64,000 bases of DNA from Pseudanabaena yagii GIHE-NHR1 (GCF_012863495.1 NZ_JAAVJL010000001.1:3529501-3593500); one strand, 5' to 3'; counted from the first letter of the stretch, positions 1 to 9,240 are shown. Notes: a model not told the origin generated them from the letters alone. Made by a program: numbers and translations.

Positions 1-369
1 GGTTTTAACAATCTCTAAAAGTTATTACTAAGTTATATGTTTATTAATAGTTGATAGATGTTTGATTAGTACTTGGCTAATAGGTATAAAGGTCTTCTAG
101 CATGTCACAAAAATAGAATTTTGCTCTAATCAATAACCCCCAAAAACTATTTTTCTCGCCAATATAGAAATCCTAAATGGTTTTTTGAAGCACGCCTCGA
201 ATGGGTGCGCTTCAACAAACCTAAAAATCTACAAATGATTTAGGAGTGCTATATAGCGCAACGCGCTTAAACTCCAGAGTAATTTTTGAAGGCGCAGGGT
301 TCTTAATTTTACGGCACGACCTGCCAAAAAATACAAATAAGTAGCTGGGCATAATTAAAAACCAGAGTC

Positions 370-408
370 AAAAGCTGTGGCGCACGCTGCGCGTGCGCCA
401 CAGCTTTT
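370..408. repeat. Perfect 18-bp hairpin, TGC loop
   Basis: Arms 370-387 and 391-408 are exact reverse complements separated by three bases. The stem tip is GC-rich and the base is A/T, the usual architecture of terminators in this window. No gene ends immediately beside it. Confidence 0.8.
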
Positions 409-463
409 GGGTTTTATATTTAATTGCGCCTTACTTATGGCGATCGCACTTTCACTACAGCAT

Positions 464-493
464 TTTTCAAATGAGTGCGTACTCATTTGAAAA
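464..493. repeat. 13-bp hairpin
   Basis: Arms 464-476 and 481-493 are exact reverse complements around a GCGT loop. It is A/T-rich and lies between two larger hairpins. Its function is unknown. Confidence 0.7.
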
Positions 494-580
494 CAAAACA
501 TCAATTCCCATAAAAGTTTCGAGATTTCACTTTGCCTACGGCAAAATGAAAAATACCTGCAACAGAATAGAAAATGCCAA

Positions 581-635
581 GTAGTCCTAAAGAGGATAGG
601 CGGCGCGCCGCGCCGCCTATCCTCTTTAGGACTAC
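581..635. repeat. 55-nt near-perfect palindrome, 27-bp arms
   Basis: Arms 581-607 and 609-635 are exact reverse complements around one central base, with a GGCGGCGCG core. It resembles the bidirectional terminators elsewhere in the window but no gene ends next to it on either strand. It could be a stranded terminator or a mobile palindromic element. Confidence 0.85.
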
Positions 636-850
636 CAAAACGTCATTGCTGCATAGGGATTGCTTGCAGTAAAGTATGCACAAAAATTGTTCATACTCAG
701 GTTTTGACATAGGTTTATAGATTTTTTATGGATTTATTTGTACTGAAATGAGCACCGCAGGACATTTATTGCTAATCTTGCGTTAACTTAAAGCAAGATC
801 TTGGAATCTTTAGAAACAACTATCGCGTAGGCGCGTTACCTGTCATTTTT

Positions 851-1126
851 ATGGAAGCTTTCAATCCGATTCCTCCAGAGTGGGTCGAAAAGGCTACACA
901 TGCCCATAGTTTTTGTTGTCCTAAATGTGGGCAGCCACCAAGTAAAGCTGAGGCTGTGTGGATTAACCGTCGATCGCCTGTTTATACGGAAAACCATCAA
1001 CGCAAGTGGCAAGAATTTTATCAATGTGAGTGCCAATCGGCTTGGTGGGCTTGGAGCAACGATCGCCCACCATCAGAATTTAGCGATCGCGCTCTGCGGA
1101 ACAACTATGATGACAATTTGAATTGA
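851..1126 (+). CDS. Small zinc-ribbon-like conserved protein
   Basis: A 91-residue protein of unknown function. It carries a CPKC pair near residue 24 and a CEC pair near residue 63, spaced like a four-cysteine zinc ribbon, with a tryptophan-rich stretch just after the second pair. It ends four bases before comEC, so the two are probably co-transcribed. An alternative frame at 900 overlaps it but loses the cysteine pattern. The family looks cyanobacteria-specific, but I do not recognise a name. A nucleic-acid or metal-binding role is only inferred from the cysteines. Confidence 0.7.
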   Translation: MEAFNPIPPEWVEKATHAHSFCCPKCGQPPSKAEAVWINRRSPVYTENHQRKWQEFYQCECQSAWWAWSNDRPPSEFSDRALRNNYDDNLN

Positions 1127-1130
1127 GTAA

Positions 1131-3479
1131 ATGAGGAGATCGCAAGTTGTCTTAGTTTTAGCTTTGTTTTTTGTGGCAGGGGCATATGCTAGCTTTTTGC
1201 CAGATTGGACAGGCTTTTATACGGTATTTGGCATCGGCTTTGGCTTGTCGCTGGTGGTTCCTGCTGTCTGGAGATTAGGACCTAAGCGTTGGGTATATCT
1301 ATTAGCAACCTTGATTGCAATTTTTGCTTGTTTCTATGTCAAACTTCGCACGCCCCAGCCCCAAGCAAATGACATTTCTAAATATGCACCTCTCTCTAAT
1401 GTGATCGTGCGAGGAAATGTGGTGGAAGCACCTAGTTTGACTCGTAGTGAGAGAGCCAAGTTTTTGTTAGAAGTTAAAGAAATTAACACCTCTGGCAAGT
1501 TAAGTGTGAAAGATTCTAGGCAAAATACCGAGAATCAGCCTAATGCCGCAAATGTGAAGCCTGATGAAGCAAATAAGTTTGTGGCAGCGTCAGGTAAGTT
1601 ATATATCACTGTGCCATTGATTGAGGTGACGGGTTTACGGTCAGGACAAGCGATCGAACTTTCAGGAAGATTGTATTTGCCCAGTCGTGCCGATAATTTT
1701 GGAGCCTTTGATTTTAAATCCTATTTAGCACGTCAAGGTGTATTTGCGGGTTTGAGTGGGCGATCGCTAGTTTTGCAAGGCGATCCACCAAGTTTTGGAG
1801 AATGGTGGTTTATCAGCAAGATTGTCCGCGCCCATGTCATGGGGGCAGGTGTCCCCGAAGGTTCGCTACTTAGCTCCTTAGTCTTGGGTAGTCGAGCAGT
1901 AGATTTACCTAGTGATTTAAAAGATGCCTTTATCCAAGCGGGATTAGCAGCAGTATTAGCAGCTTCAGGTTTTCAGGTGACATTAGTACTAGGAGCTGCG
2001 ATCGCGATCAGTCGCAATAGCTCACTGAAAATGCAATTTTTGATTGGGAGCCTTTGCTTAGGCGGATATTTATTACTGACAGGGGCTAGTCCGTCTATTT
2101 TACGTGCCGTGGTGATGGGCTTTGGCAGCCTGATCGGCTTGGTAGTCCAACGCCGTAGTCGTCCCGTAATTGGTTTAGTAATTACGGCGGTATTGTTATT
2201 ACTCTATCAACCTCTCTGGATTTGGGATTTAGGCTTTCAGTTTAGTTTTTTGGCAACCTTTGGACTGCTCACTACCTCACGGTCGATTTCTGAGCGTTTA
2301 GAATGGCTACCACCTGCGATCGCCGAATTACTTTCTGTCCCGATCGCTGCTTATATCTGGACATTACCATTACAACTATTGGTATTTGGTAAACTCACCC
2401 CCTATAGCCTGCTGGCTAATGTCATTACCACGCCCCTAGTATCCATATCAACCTATGGCGGCATCATTAGTGGACTATTGGGTATTATCTTTGTGCCTAT
2501 TGGTGCGGCGATCGCATGGTTGCTCTATCCTTTACTGCACTGGACAATTGACCTTGCTCAATGGATTAACACCCTACCTAACGCCAGTACAAATGTTGGT
2601 GCAATCCATCTCTGGCAAATGTTGCTTGCCTATGCTTTATTTATGGCGATTTGGCTTTTGCCTTGGTTTGGCAAAATGCAACGCTGGACGATTGCCTTTG
2701 TACTTGCCTGTGTAGTCCTATTTGTCCCCAATGCGATCGCCCAATCCACCAGCTTTCAAGTGACATTACCAGCATTTAATGACGTGCCGATTATGTTTAT
2801 TAGAAATCAAAATCAAACGGTACTAATTAATAGCGGCGATCAGCAATTTGCCACTTTCACCTTGCAGCCACTATTACAAAAACTAGGGGTAAATCGCATC
2901 GATTGGGCAATTTCTACGGATACCCAACCTGATGTCAGTGATGGCTGGAATGCTCTAATTTCTAACTCAATGGCAATCGCCCAGTTTCGAGATATCAGCC
3001 TCGGTGTAACACCCAAGCCCTATCAAAATCTGCAACAAGCCCTTGCAAATGCCAAAACCCCTTTAGCTTCGATCAAGGCAGGGGAAACTATCACAATTAA
3101 TAATCAAGTGGAGGTGCAACTAGTTAATCAATCTCCCGATATCATCAAAATCAAAACTGGTGAGCTATCTTGGTTGCTACTCGCCAATATTGATCAAAAA
3201 GCGCAACAGGTACTTATCTCTCAAAAAGACCTACTCCCAAAATTATCCGCTAATATTCTTTGGTGGACAGGTGGACAAATTGATCGCAAAATTTTGGACG
3301 CGATCGCCCCTAAAATTGCGATCGCTTCGGCAACTAGTGTTGGCGAAGAAATGGTGAATCAACTTTATGAATCTAAAGTCCGCATTTTTTGGACAGGTCG
3401 CGATGGTTCCATCCAATGGAATCCTGACAAAGATTTTCACACCCTGCGTGATCAGCAAGATTCGCGATCGCCAATTTGA
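1131..3479 (+). CDS. comEC: ComEC/Rec2-family DNA-uptake channel protein
   Basis: A 782-residue polytopic membrane protein. The N-terminus has membrane segments followed by a soluble OB-like part (about 80-220, DUF4131 type). The competence core (about 240-510) includes the family hallmark TGASPSILRAVVMG and many hydrophobic helices. ComEC carries single-stranded DNA across the inner membrane during natural transformation. The C-terminal part (about 540-782) aligns in layout with the metallo-beta-lactamase-like domain, but the expected HxHxDH-type motif is replaced by STDTQPDVSDGW at 595-606, so the metal ligands appear lost. The length is normal. The start is an ATG four bases after the upstream gene. 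The family call is secure; nuclease activity is doubtful. Confidence 0.9.
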   Translation: MRRSQVVLVLALFFVAGAYASFLPDWTGFYTVFGIGFGLSLVVPAVWRLGPKRWVYLLATLIAIFACFYVKLRTPQPQANDISKYAPLSNVIVRGNVVEAPSLTRSERAKFLLEVKEINTSGKLSVKDSRQNTENQPNAANVKPDEANKFVAASGKLYITVPLIEVTGLRSGQAIELSGRLYLPSRADNFGAFDFKSYLARQGVFAGLSGRSLVLQGDPPSFGEWWFISKIVRAHVMGAGVPEGSLLSSLVLGSRAVDLPSDLKDAFIQAGLAAVLAASGFQVTLVLGAAIAISRNSSLKMQFLIGSLCLGGYLLLTGASPSILRAVVMGFGSLIGLVVQRRSRPVIGLVITAVLLLLYQPLWIWDLGFQFSFLATFGLLTTSRSISERLEWLPPAIAELLSVPIAAYIWTLPLQLLVFGKLTPYSLLANVITTPLVSISTYGGIISGLLGIIFVPIGAAIAWLLYPLLHWTIDLAQWINTLPNASTNVGAIHLWQMLLAYALFMAIWLLPWFGKMQRWTIAFVLACVVLFVPNAIAQSTSFQVTLPAFNDVPIMFIRNQNQTVLINSGDQQFATFTLQPLLQKLGVNRIDWAISTDTQPDVSDGWNALISNSMAIAQFRDISLGVTPKPYQNLQQALANAKTPLASIKAGETITINNQVEVQLVNQSPDIIKIKTGELSWLLLANIDQKAQQVLISQKDLLPKLSANILWWTGGQIDRKILDAIAPKIAIASATSVGEEMVNQLYESKVRIFWTGRDGSIQWNPDKDFHTLRDQQDSRSPI

Positions 3480-3509
3480 TTTCCGATTTGATTTAAAGAT
3501 GCATAGCCA

Positions 3510-4394
3510 ATGGAATTGCTATTACAACAGCTAAAAAGAATTTTCCACCATCGCTCTTTTTGGATATTTGCAACTCTTAGTTGTTTAGCAACATTGCATC
3601 TCTATTTTGTTTGGCGCACCTCAGATAAAATCCCCTCATTGATTGATGCTTTAGGATGGCTTAGTATTGGTTTCCTTCTATGGAAACGTAAATATAGTCT
3701 TAAGTTTCGCGGAAGTATTGCCGCATCAGTTATTGGTCTAGTTTTAATTTTATGGATGGTACTTCGACATATATTAGGTCAATATTATCTGTCGAAAATT
3801 GATGTATTATACGGCTGCTTTCCTGTCATTACTTGTATTGGGCTTTTACTGATAACTTCAGGATTTAGAAGGTTAATCACCTATAAGAATGAACTTCTCA
3901 TTGCAGCCCTAATTTCATTACCCTATGCTTCTCTATATCATCTCTTGAAACCAGTTATCAACCTTGATGCCCAACTACTAAATTTCATGCTGCATTATCT
4001 AGGATTTCAAACTACTAGACAGGGAGCAGTTGTATCTTTGGCGAATGGGTCAGTCGAAGTCATGGCGAGTTGTTCTAGTGTTGGTCCTATATTAACCATG
4101 CTGCCATTTCTTGTCGTTTTACTAAGTATTTATCCTACGAGTAAAGCACAAACAATTTTCATTTATATAAGTTCGATCACTTCAATTGTTTTAATCAACT
4201 GTATTCGACTATCTTTACTTGCAATCCTTTTAAATAGAGGTGATATTGATAGCTTTAATTATTGGCATACAGGCGGAGGTGCAGGTATTTTTTCAAATAT
4301 AATTGTTTTTCTAATTGGTGGCATATCTTATAAAGTGTTAAACAATTCCTATGAATCAAAAATAGAAATTTTAGCTGTAAAAAACAAAGTATAA
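3510..4394 (+). CDS. Cyanoexosortase (probably type A), membrane transpeptidase-like sorting enzyme
   Basis: A 294-residue integral membrane protein with about eight hydrophobic segments. The exosortase catalytic trio is visible: Cys188 in ASCSSVGP, Arg233 in NCIRLSLLA and His253 in YWHTGGG. Exosortases recognise C-terminal PEP-CTERM tails and are thought to cleave and sort exported surface proteins. The next gene resembles the cyanoexosortase A system-associated family and the one after it is HpsJ-like, which places this in the cyanobacterial subfamily. A PEP-CTERM-like protein is encoded about 1.9 kb downstream on the other strand. It starts 30 bases after comEC and may be read through from it. 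The subtype (A rather than B or C) is inferred from the neighbour. Confidence 0.82.
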   Translation: MELLLQQLKRIFHHRSFWIFATLSCLATLHLYFVWRTSDKIPSLIDALGWLSIGFLLWKRKYSLKFRGSIAASVIGLVLILWMVLRHILGQYYLSKIDVLYGCFPVITCIGLLLITSGFRRLITYKNELLIAALISLPYASLYHLLKPVINLDAQLLNFMLHYLGFQTTRQGAVVSLANGSVEVMASCSSVGPILTMLPFLVVLLSIYPTSKAQTIFIYISSITSIVLINCIRLSLLAILLNRGDIDSFNYWHTGGGAGIFSNIIVFLIGGISYKVLNNSYESKIEILAVKNKV

Positions 4395-4419
4395 AATCCA
4401 TCATAAGTATATAAACTTT

Positions 4420-5142
4420 ATGACTCAAACATATTTAAGTCAAACATATGAGAATAAAAAATTAAGGCTTATATCTCTAAAAAAAATCAAAATATTTTGT
4501 TTGATGACTGTTTTTACTGCAAGCAGTATCGCTATCAGTATTTCACTATTGCTTCCCTTAACTAAAAACAAATCAAAATTCCAATTTCCTAATCAAGTAT
4601 CACTGAATGAATGGCAGTTGAATTCTAGCAATAATCTACAACAAGCTTTACAAAATGGTGCACTCTCCGCTAAACAATACTCATACAGTTCATCGACACA
4701 ATCTGATTTAAAAGTTGATGCACTATATATTAATGGAGTTATATCAATACCTAAATCTTTAGAAATCATAGGATTAAAATATCCTAGTAACAAATTAAGA
4801 ATTGGTTATTTAGAAGAAGTAGGATATTATGCTTTATTCTTTGAGCAAGAAAGGCTTTATTTATCATCATGTATTAACTCACGTGGATTCACAACTGTGA
4901 CTGAAGAGCAATTTATTTACCATCGTCCTCTTGACTTGAATTTTCGTCACATCAGTGCTTATTTGATGGGGACTCGTGATTTATTTAATAGCCACTGCTT
5001 ATTCACAACCTTATCAATTCCACTGGACAAAAATAATATGGTCAATCCCCAGACAATTTATATGAGTAAAAATGCTCAAACCTTAGAAAAAGTATGGATT
5101 GCTTGGCATCAAAACTGGAAAAATAATTTCCCCATCAACTAG
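4420..5142 (+). CDS. Cyanoexosortase system-associated exported protein
   Basis: A 240-residue protein with one N-terminal membrane anchor (about 22-48) and an extracytoplasmic body. The segment LSSCINSRGFTTVTEEQF near residues 147-164 matches my memory of the family found next to cyanoexosortase A. The end (VWIAWHQNWKNNFPIN) is also typical. It begins 25 bases after the exosortase stop, so the two form an operon. The biochemical role is unknown; it is assumed to be a partner or accessory of the exosortase. The A+T-rich coding sequence resembles that of its two neighbours. Confidence 0.7.
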   Translation: MTQTYLSQTYENKKLRLISLKKIKIFCLMTVFTASSIAISISLLLPLTKNKSKFQFPNQVSLNEWQLNSSNNLQQALQNGALSAKQYSYSSSTQSDLKVDALYINGVISIPKSLEIIGLKYPSNKLRIGYLEEVGYYALFFEQERLYLSSCINSRGFTTVTEEQFIYHRPLDLNFRHISAYLMGTRDLFNSHCLFTTLSIPLDKNNMVNPQTIYMSKNAQTLEKVWIAWHQNWKNNFPIN

Positions 5143-5196
5143 ATTAAATTTATCCAATAAAAAATTTAGTTCGCTCAAATAAAGCTAGAGGTATAT

Positions 5197-5904
5197 ATGC
5201 AGGATATTCAAGTCCCAGCTATGGGAAGACAAACATTTAGTACTTTAAGAGGTATTGGCTATTTTCTACTGGCTTTATTCTTTTTAGATTTCTTCACGAT
5301 TATAATTCCTGCAAAGTTTACAGATGCAGTTTGGGAGCTAAATACTTATGGTCAAATTGTTGAAAGAGTTCCTCTTTTACTTTTATCTTTTCCCCTAGTA
5401 TTTTTTGGGGAATATAGCGCACGTCTAAAATGGGAACAGCTTGCCACCAAAATTATTTCTTGGCTAGCATTAATAATGGCAATATTTTTCTTGCTGGGTG
5501 TTCCCTTAGATATTGTCAACTCTTTTCGTGTCCAAAACCTTCGTAAAGGTGAGGTCATCGCTAAAGTTGCTCAACAAAATAGTCCGCTACAGGCGATCGC
5601 AGAACGTTTAGAGAAAGCTAAAACTGATAGTGAAGTTAAGGATGTTTTGAAATTGATTACGCCTCAACAGCAAGCCCTAGTAGCACGTATTCCCAAACCT
5701 CAGGAAGTCAAGAAAAAATTGCTCACTGAGATTACAACATCTATTAATCAAACTCAATCTCAATCAGAAGAAGTAAAAAGACGCATTAGTAATGCGCTAT
5801 GGAAAGACTCTATTAAATGGGCGATCGCAGCAACTCTATCTGGTCTATTTCTTGTCTATCTTTGGATGCAATCTAAATGGGCAAGGGTAGGTATTAACTA
5901 TTAA
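5197..5904 (+). CDS. hpsJ: HpsJ-family membrane protein
   Basis: A 235-residue protein with three N-terminal membrane segments (about 16-38, 52-68 and 86-108), a charged helical region that is probably coiled coil (about 112-200), and a final membrane helix (about 206-224). HpsJ proteins belong to hormogonium polysaccharide loci of filamentous cyanobacteria, and HpsJ-like members accompany cyanoexosortases. It follows the exosortase partner by 54 bases. The role is taken as polysaccharide export or surface organisation, by family and context only. Start ATG is preceded by AGAGGT. Confidence 0.65.
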   Translation: MQDIQVPAMGRQTFSTLRGIGYFLLALFFLDFFTIIIPAKFTDAVWELNTYGQIVERVPLLLLSFPLVFFGEYSARLKWEQLATKIISWLALIMAIFFLLGVPLDIVNSFRVQNLRKGEVIAKVAQQNSPLQAIAERLEKAKTDSEVKDVLKLITPQQQALVARIPKPQEVKKKLLTEITTSINQTQSQSEEVKRRISNALWKDSIKWAIAATLSGLFLVYLWMQSKWARVGINY

Positions 5905-5973
5905 TTAATATGCAAAAGGAGGATGATTTTCACTCTTCTTTTGCATTCACTCTGTTGGAAGTTTGCAGTATTA

Positions 5974-6024
5974 TAGATAAATTTTTGAAATCATGGCGAA
6001 GCCGCACTTTCAAAAATTTATCTA
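5974..6024. terminator. Hairpin downstream of hpsJ
   Basis: Arms 5974-5990 and 6008-6024 form a 17-bp stem, followed by a T run on the plus strand. The loop contains GGCGAAGCC. A weaker hairpin at 5911-5945 precedes it. It probably ends the exosortase operon. Confidence 0.6.
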
Positions 6025-6068
6025 TTTTTTAATTCATTGCAACATGCTTATAGCCCAGTAAATTAAAA

Positions 6069-6128
6069 AACAAAAGACCAGAAGAGAGTTGCGGCGCAAA
6101 GCAAGCAACTCTCTTCTGGTCTTTTGTT
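6069..6128. terminator. 24-bp perfect hairpin
   Basis: Arms 6069-6092 and 6105-6128 are exact reverse complements around a 12-base loop containing GCGCAAAGC. A/T tracts flank both sides, so it could act on either strand between the convergent hpsJ and PEP-CTERM genes. Confidence 0.7.
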
Positions 6129-6134
6129 ATGTCC

Positions 6135-6249
6135 TATAGCAATGTAAGAGATAGCTAGGGCAAATCAAAAAACAAATAAGTGAAGGCGGCACATGTGCCG
6201 CCTTCACTTATTTGTTTTTTATGTTCTAAGCAAGCGTTACATTGCTATA
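6135..6249. repeat. 54-nt perfect palindrome nested inside a 13-bp inverted repeat
   Basis: Positions 6167-6220 are a perfect palindrome with 27-base arms, A-tract to T-tract. Around it, TATAGCAATGTAA at 6135-6147 is repeated in inverted form at 6237-6249. The outer arms look like terminal repeats of a small MITE-like element carrying a terminator hairpin. Alternatively the inner palindrome is simply the terminator of the minus-strand gene ending at 6280. Confidence 0.6.
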
Positions 6250-6279
6250 ACGTAACTGGCTACTGCTTGATATATATAT

Positions 6280-6954
6280 TTATTGAGATTTTTGTTTACG
6301 GCTGATTGCTTTTTTACCCAATAATGCTCCAGCCACTCCAATTCCGATAAAGGCAGTAGGTACAGGTACAGGTTTTGGATCTGTTGGATCTATAACGGCG
6401 ATCGCGCTATCTGTGTCTGCCCTAAAACGGAGTAAGCTATTATTAGCCAAGCCACTAGACCAATTAATAGTTAGCGCTGCATAGAGATCTCCTAAAGCGG
6501 GTTGACCAACAAGATTAACAATATTGCTGTAATTAAAAGAACTAGGAGCTACTCCACCAACTACGCTAAATTCCCAACCATCAGCAGAGCCGGGAGTCAC
6601 CTCAATAACTGCGATGCGATCAAAAACAGTAGAACCTGTAATTGCGTTAATGAATAAAGAAGAAACTGATTTTGTAGAATTATTACTAAATAACCAAGGA
6701 GAACTAAATGTGTTACCTGATTGAGATAGAGTCCAACCATCAGATGAAGCAGAACCAGAGATACCTGAAGTTGACCATACAGCCGAGCTAGTTGTGTTGT
6801 CAGTAAAAGTTACTTTTACTTCCATTCCAGCAGATTGTCCGCCATTAGTTGAAAAGCCTGTTAGATCAGATATAGTAGCTGCCTGAACATTACTACTAAT
6901 TCCGAAAACAGATGAAACCATAATCAATGCAGTAGTAATTGACAGTTTATGCAT
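6280..6954 (-). CDS. PEP-CTERM-like exported surface protein
   Basis: A 224-residue secreted protein with an N-terminal signal peptide ending near AQAAT (about residue 25) and a Ser/Thr/Gly-rich beta-type body without cysteines. The C-terminus has the three-part sorting layout: a proline motif (PVPVPT), a hydrophobic segment (AFIGIGVAGALLG) and a basic tail (KKAISRKQKSQ). The usual Glu of the VPEP motif is replaced, giving PVPT. It is the obvious substrate candidate for the cyanoexosortase encoded 1.9 kb away on the other strand. The function of the mature protein is unknown. The start ATG follows an AGGGAAAT stretch. Confidence 0.72.
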   Translation of the reverse strand: MHKLSITTALIMVSSVFGISSNVQAATISDLTGFSTNGGQSAGMEVKVTFTDNTTSSAVWSTSGISGSASSDGWTLSQSGNTFSSPWLFSNNSTKSVSSLFINAITGSTVFDRIAVIEVTPGSADGWEFSVVGGVAPSSFNYSNIVNLVGQPALGDLYAALTINWSSGLANNSLLRFRADTDSAIAVIDPTDPKPVPVPTAFIGIGVAGALLGKKAISRKQKSQ

Positions 6955-7256
6955 AGCTTTTTATTTCCCTGTATCCTAGGTTTGAGATGCAATAGATATG
7001 ATTCGTACTCATGAAATAAATGTTTTATAAAAGTTCCTTTAATTTACATAAATACATACAGTTTTAGAATTTACGACAAAAGTTTCTTTTATGTCATTTA
7101 GTACAACGTAGTGATTTTTAACTAAAGTACAAAGGTTTGTTTCTCCTTCTTCACTGAAGTGCTTCACTAGCTCCTAAAACTCTATATCGCTTATCCTAGA
7201 AGATGTGGAGCTTTATGAAAAAGCTGTTAAATCTGAAATTTATTAGATACTAGATT
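6955..7256. other. Divergent intergenic region
   Basis: A/T-rich spacer between two divergently transcribed genes, so it must contain both promoters. I see no conserved operator or small gene. A short imperfect hairpin lies near 7150-7175. Confidence 0.5.
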
Positions 7257-9233
7257 ATGAAAAAGAGATTTTTAATTATCTCTACCTTTATTACGAATTT
7301 AGCAATTTTTGTCTTACCTATACAGGCGCAATATTCAGGATTAGGTAAAGATAGCCTCGATCCTGCAATTCTGAAACGCTATGCGCCAACGGCACTATCG
7401 CCTAGTGTCACCCGACCGATTGAGTCCATTCTCGATGTGCGATCGCCAGGGTTAGGGATGGTGACACCCGATGGCAAGCGGATGTTTTTTACTTGGGGAA
7501 TTACAGGGACAGTACAGGTGTGGCGGCTTGATGGCGTACAAAAATTTCCTGTGCAAGTGACGGGAGGACAGGATGCCACGACGATCGCAGGGATGACTCC
7601 TGACGGTAAATACCTGATCCTATCTCGCGATCGCCAAGGCGAGGAAAACCCCGGACTATATTTGCAATCGACCAATGGCGGAGAGTTAGAAGTCATTCAG
7701 CACCTAGCAGGTGTGCGTACCTCACTGCAATATATTGGCAATGACTCCCGCACAATCTATTTCAGTGCCAATGATGTTAAGCCCGACTCCAATACAATTT
7801 ATCGCTACGATTTGCAAACCAAAAAGAAAGTGCCAATCTCTGGCGGCGATGGGATTTGGTGGATTGCCGATGTGTATGTGAATCCGAAAACAGGCGATCG
7901 CGAAAAGTTTCTCTTTGCCAAGGCAACGGGTAGCCAATCGCAGGAATATTACGAATACGATGTCAAAACGAGAACCACTACCCCTCTCATTGGTCAAAAC
8001 GAGAAGGAAGAATATGGCATTCAATATGGCGTAAACGCTGGCGAATATTTGGTGCTAACTCCCAAATTTAGTGAGTTTCGTCGTCTTTATAGTTATAAAA
8101 ATAAGCAATTTACGCCCATTACCCCAGAGCTAAAGGCGGATGTTGCTAGCTTTGATATCGATGATCAACGCCAACGCATTCTCTACTCGATTAATGATGG
8201 CGGTTACACAAGGGTTAAGGCGATCGCTACCAATAACTATGAGGCGATCGATCTGCCTGAATTTGCGAATGCGGATCATATCTATACAGGCAACACTACC
8301 CGTAATGGTCGCTTCACCACCATTGGTGTAGAAACTGCTAAAGCCCCGAGACTTAGCTATGTATACGATTGGCAGACTAAAAAACTCACGCAATGGGTCT
8401 TGCCTAGCACCCCCGAAATCGACACCAGTAAATTTACGGCTGCTAAGCTAGAAACCTACACAACGCGAGATGGGACAAAAATCCCCATGTTTGTCTATCG
8501 ATCGCCCCAATGTGAAAATACTCCCCAAAATCCTCTGGAAAAGCCTTGCCCTGTAATTGTGCATTTTCATGGGGGACCAGAGGGACAAAGTATCGCAGGT
8601 TTTAATCGCTATGCCCAGTTATTTGTGAATGCAGGCTTTGTATTTGCTGAGCCGAATGTGCGCGGTAGTGAGGGCTATGGCAAAACTTGGCTCAATGCTG
8701 ATAATGGACGCGATCGCCTTAAGGTAATCACCGACATCGAAGACGCATCAATCTATATCCGCAAAAACTGGCAAGCTAACGGAATAACTCCCAAAATCGG
8801 TATTGTCGGTGGTAGCTATGGCGGCTATTCGGCACTAATCGGGATGTCAAAATTTGCGGGTAGTTATGATGCAGGTGTGTCTATTGTCGGCATTAGCAAT
8901 TTACTCACATTTTTAAATAACACTGCTCCCTATCGCCGCATTTTACGAATTAGTGAATATGGCGATCCTGTTAAGGATCGGGATGCTTTAATTGAACTAT
9001 CTCCTGTGACCTATAGCGATCGCATCAAAGCCCCATTACTAATCATTCAAGGCGCAAACGATCCGCGTGTTCCCGTAGGTGAAGCGATTCAAATTCAACA
9101 AATCCTCGAACAGAAAAAAATCCCCTCGCAACTAGTCATCTTCCCCGATGAAGGTCATGGCTCCAGCAAGCGCAGTAATCAAGTCTTAGAAATTGGCTAT
9201 ACCCTAGACTTCTTTAAAAAGCATTTGCAGTAA
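7257..9233 (+). CDS. Exported S9-family prolyl oligopeptidase
   Basis: A 658-residue serine peptidase. A signal peptide (about 1-24) is followed by a beta-propeller region (about 45-400) and an alpha/beta-hydrolase domain (about 405-658). The catalytic triad is visible: Ser520 in GGSYGGYS, Asp602 in GANDPRVP and His634 in EGHGSS. The oxyanion motif HFHGGPEG lies near residue 438. Such enzymes cleave short peptides after proline or other residues, here presumably in the periplasm. It converges with psbO, and a shared hairpin at 9241-9277 separates them. The family is certain; the substrate is unknown. Confidence 0.9.
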   Translation: MKKRFLIISTFITNLAIFVLPIQAQYSGLGKDSLDPAILKRYAPTALSPSVTRPIESILDVRSPGLGMVTPDGKRMFFTWGITGTVQVWRLDGVQKFPVQVTGGQDATTIAGMTPDGKYLILSRDRQGEENPGLYLQSTNGGELEVIQHLAGVRTSLQYIGNDSRTIYFSANDVKPDSNTIYRYDLQTKKKVPISGGDGIWWIADVYVNPKTGDREKFLFAKATGSQSQEYYEYDVKTRTTTPLIGQNEKEEYGIQYGVNAGEYLVLTPKFSEFRRLYSYKNKQFTPITPELKADVASFDIDDQRQRILYSINDGGYTRVKAIATNNYEAIDLPEFANADHIYTGNTTRNGRFTTIGVETAKAPRLSYVYDWQTKKLTQWVLPSTPEIDTSKFTAAKLETYTTRDGTKIPMFVYRSPQCENTPQNPLEKPCPVIVHFHGGPEGQSIAGFNRYAQLFVNAGFVFAEPNVRGSEGYGKTWLNADNGRDRLKVITDIEDASIYIRKNWQANGITPKIGIVGGSYGGYSALIGMSKFAGSYDAGVSIVGISNLLTFLNNTAPYRRILRISEYGDPVKDRDALIELSPVTYSDRIKAPLLIIQGANDPRVPVGEAIQIQQILEQKKIPSQLVIFPDEGHGSSKRSNQVLEIGYTLDFFKKHLQ

Positions 9234-9240
9234 AATCCGT

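Larger units (their letters stand above)
1..850. other. Gene-free, hairpin-rich intergenic region
   Basis: No convincing gene is seen in the first 850 bases. The short open frames here run through inverted repeats and have no recognisable protein character. The stretch holds at least four separate hairpins, near 370-408, 464-493, 526-550 and 581-635, more than a single terminator needs. It may be a decayed region colonised by palindromic repeats, or the 3' side of a gene lying before the window. Confidence 0.6.

Noticed and set aside
393-710. Open frames of 63 and 69 codons on both strands in the first kilobase
   Set aside because: They run through palindromes on both strands, have no family character and no ribosome site.
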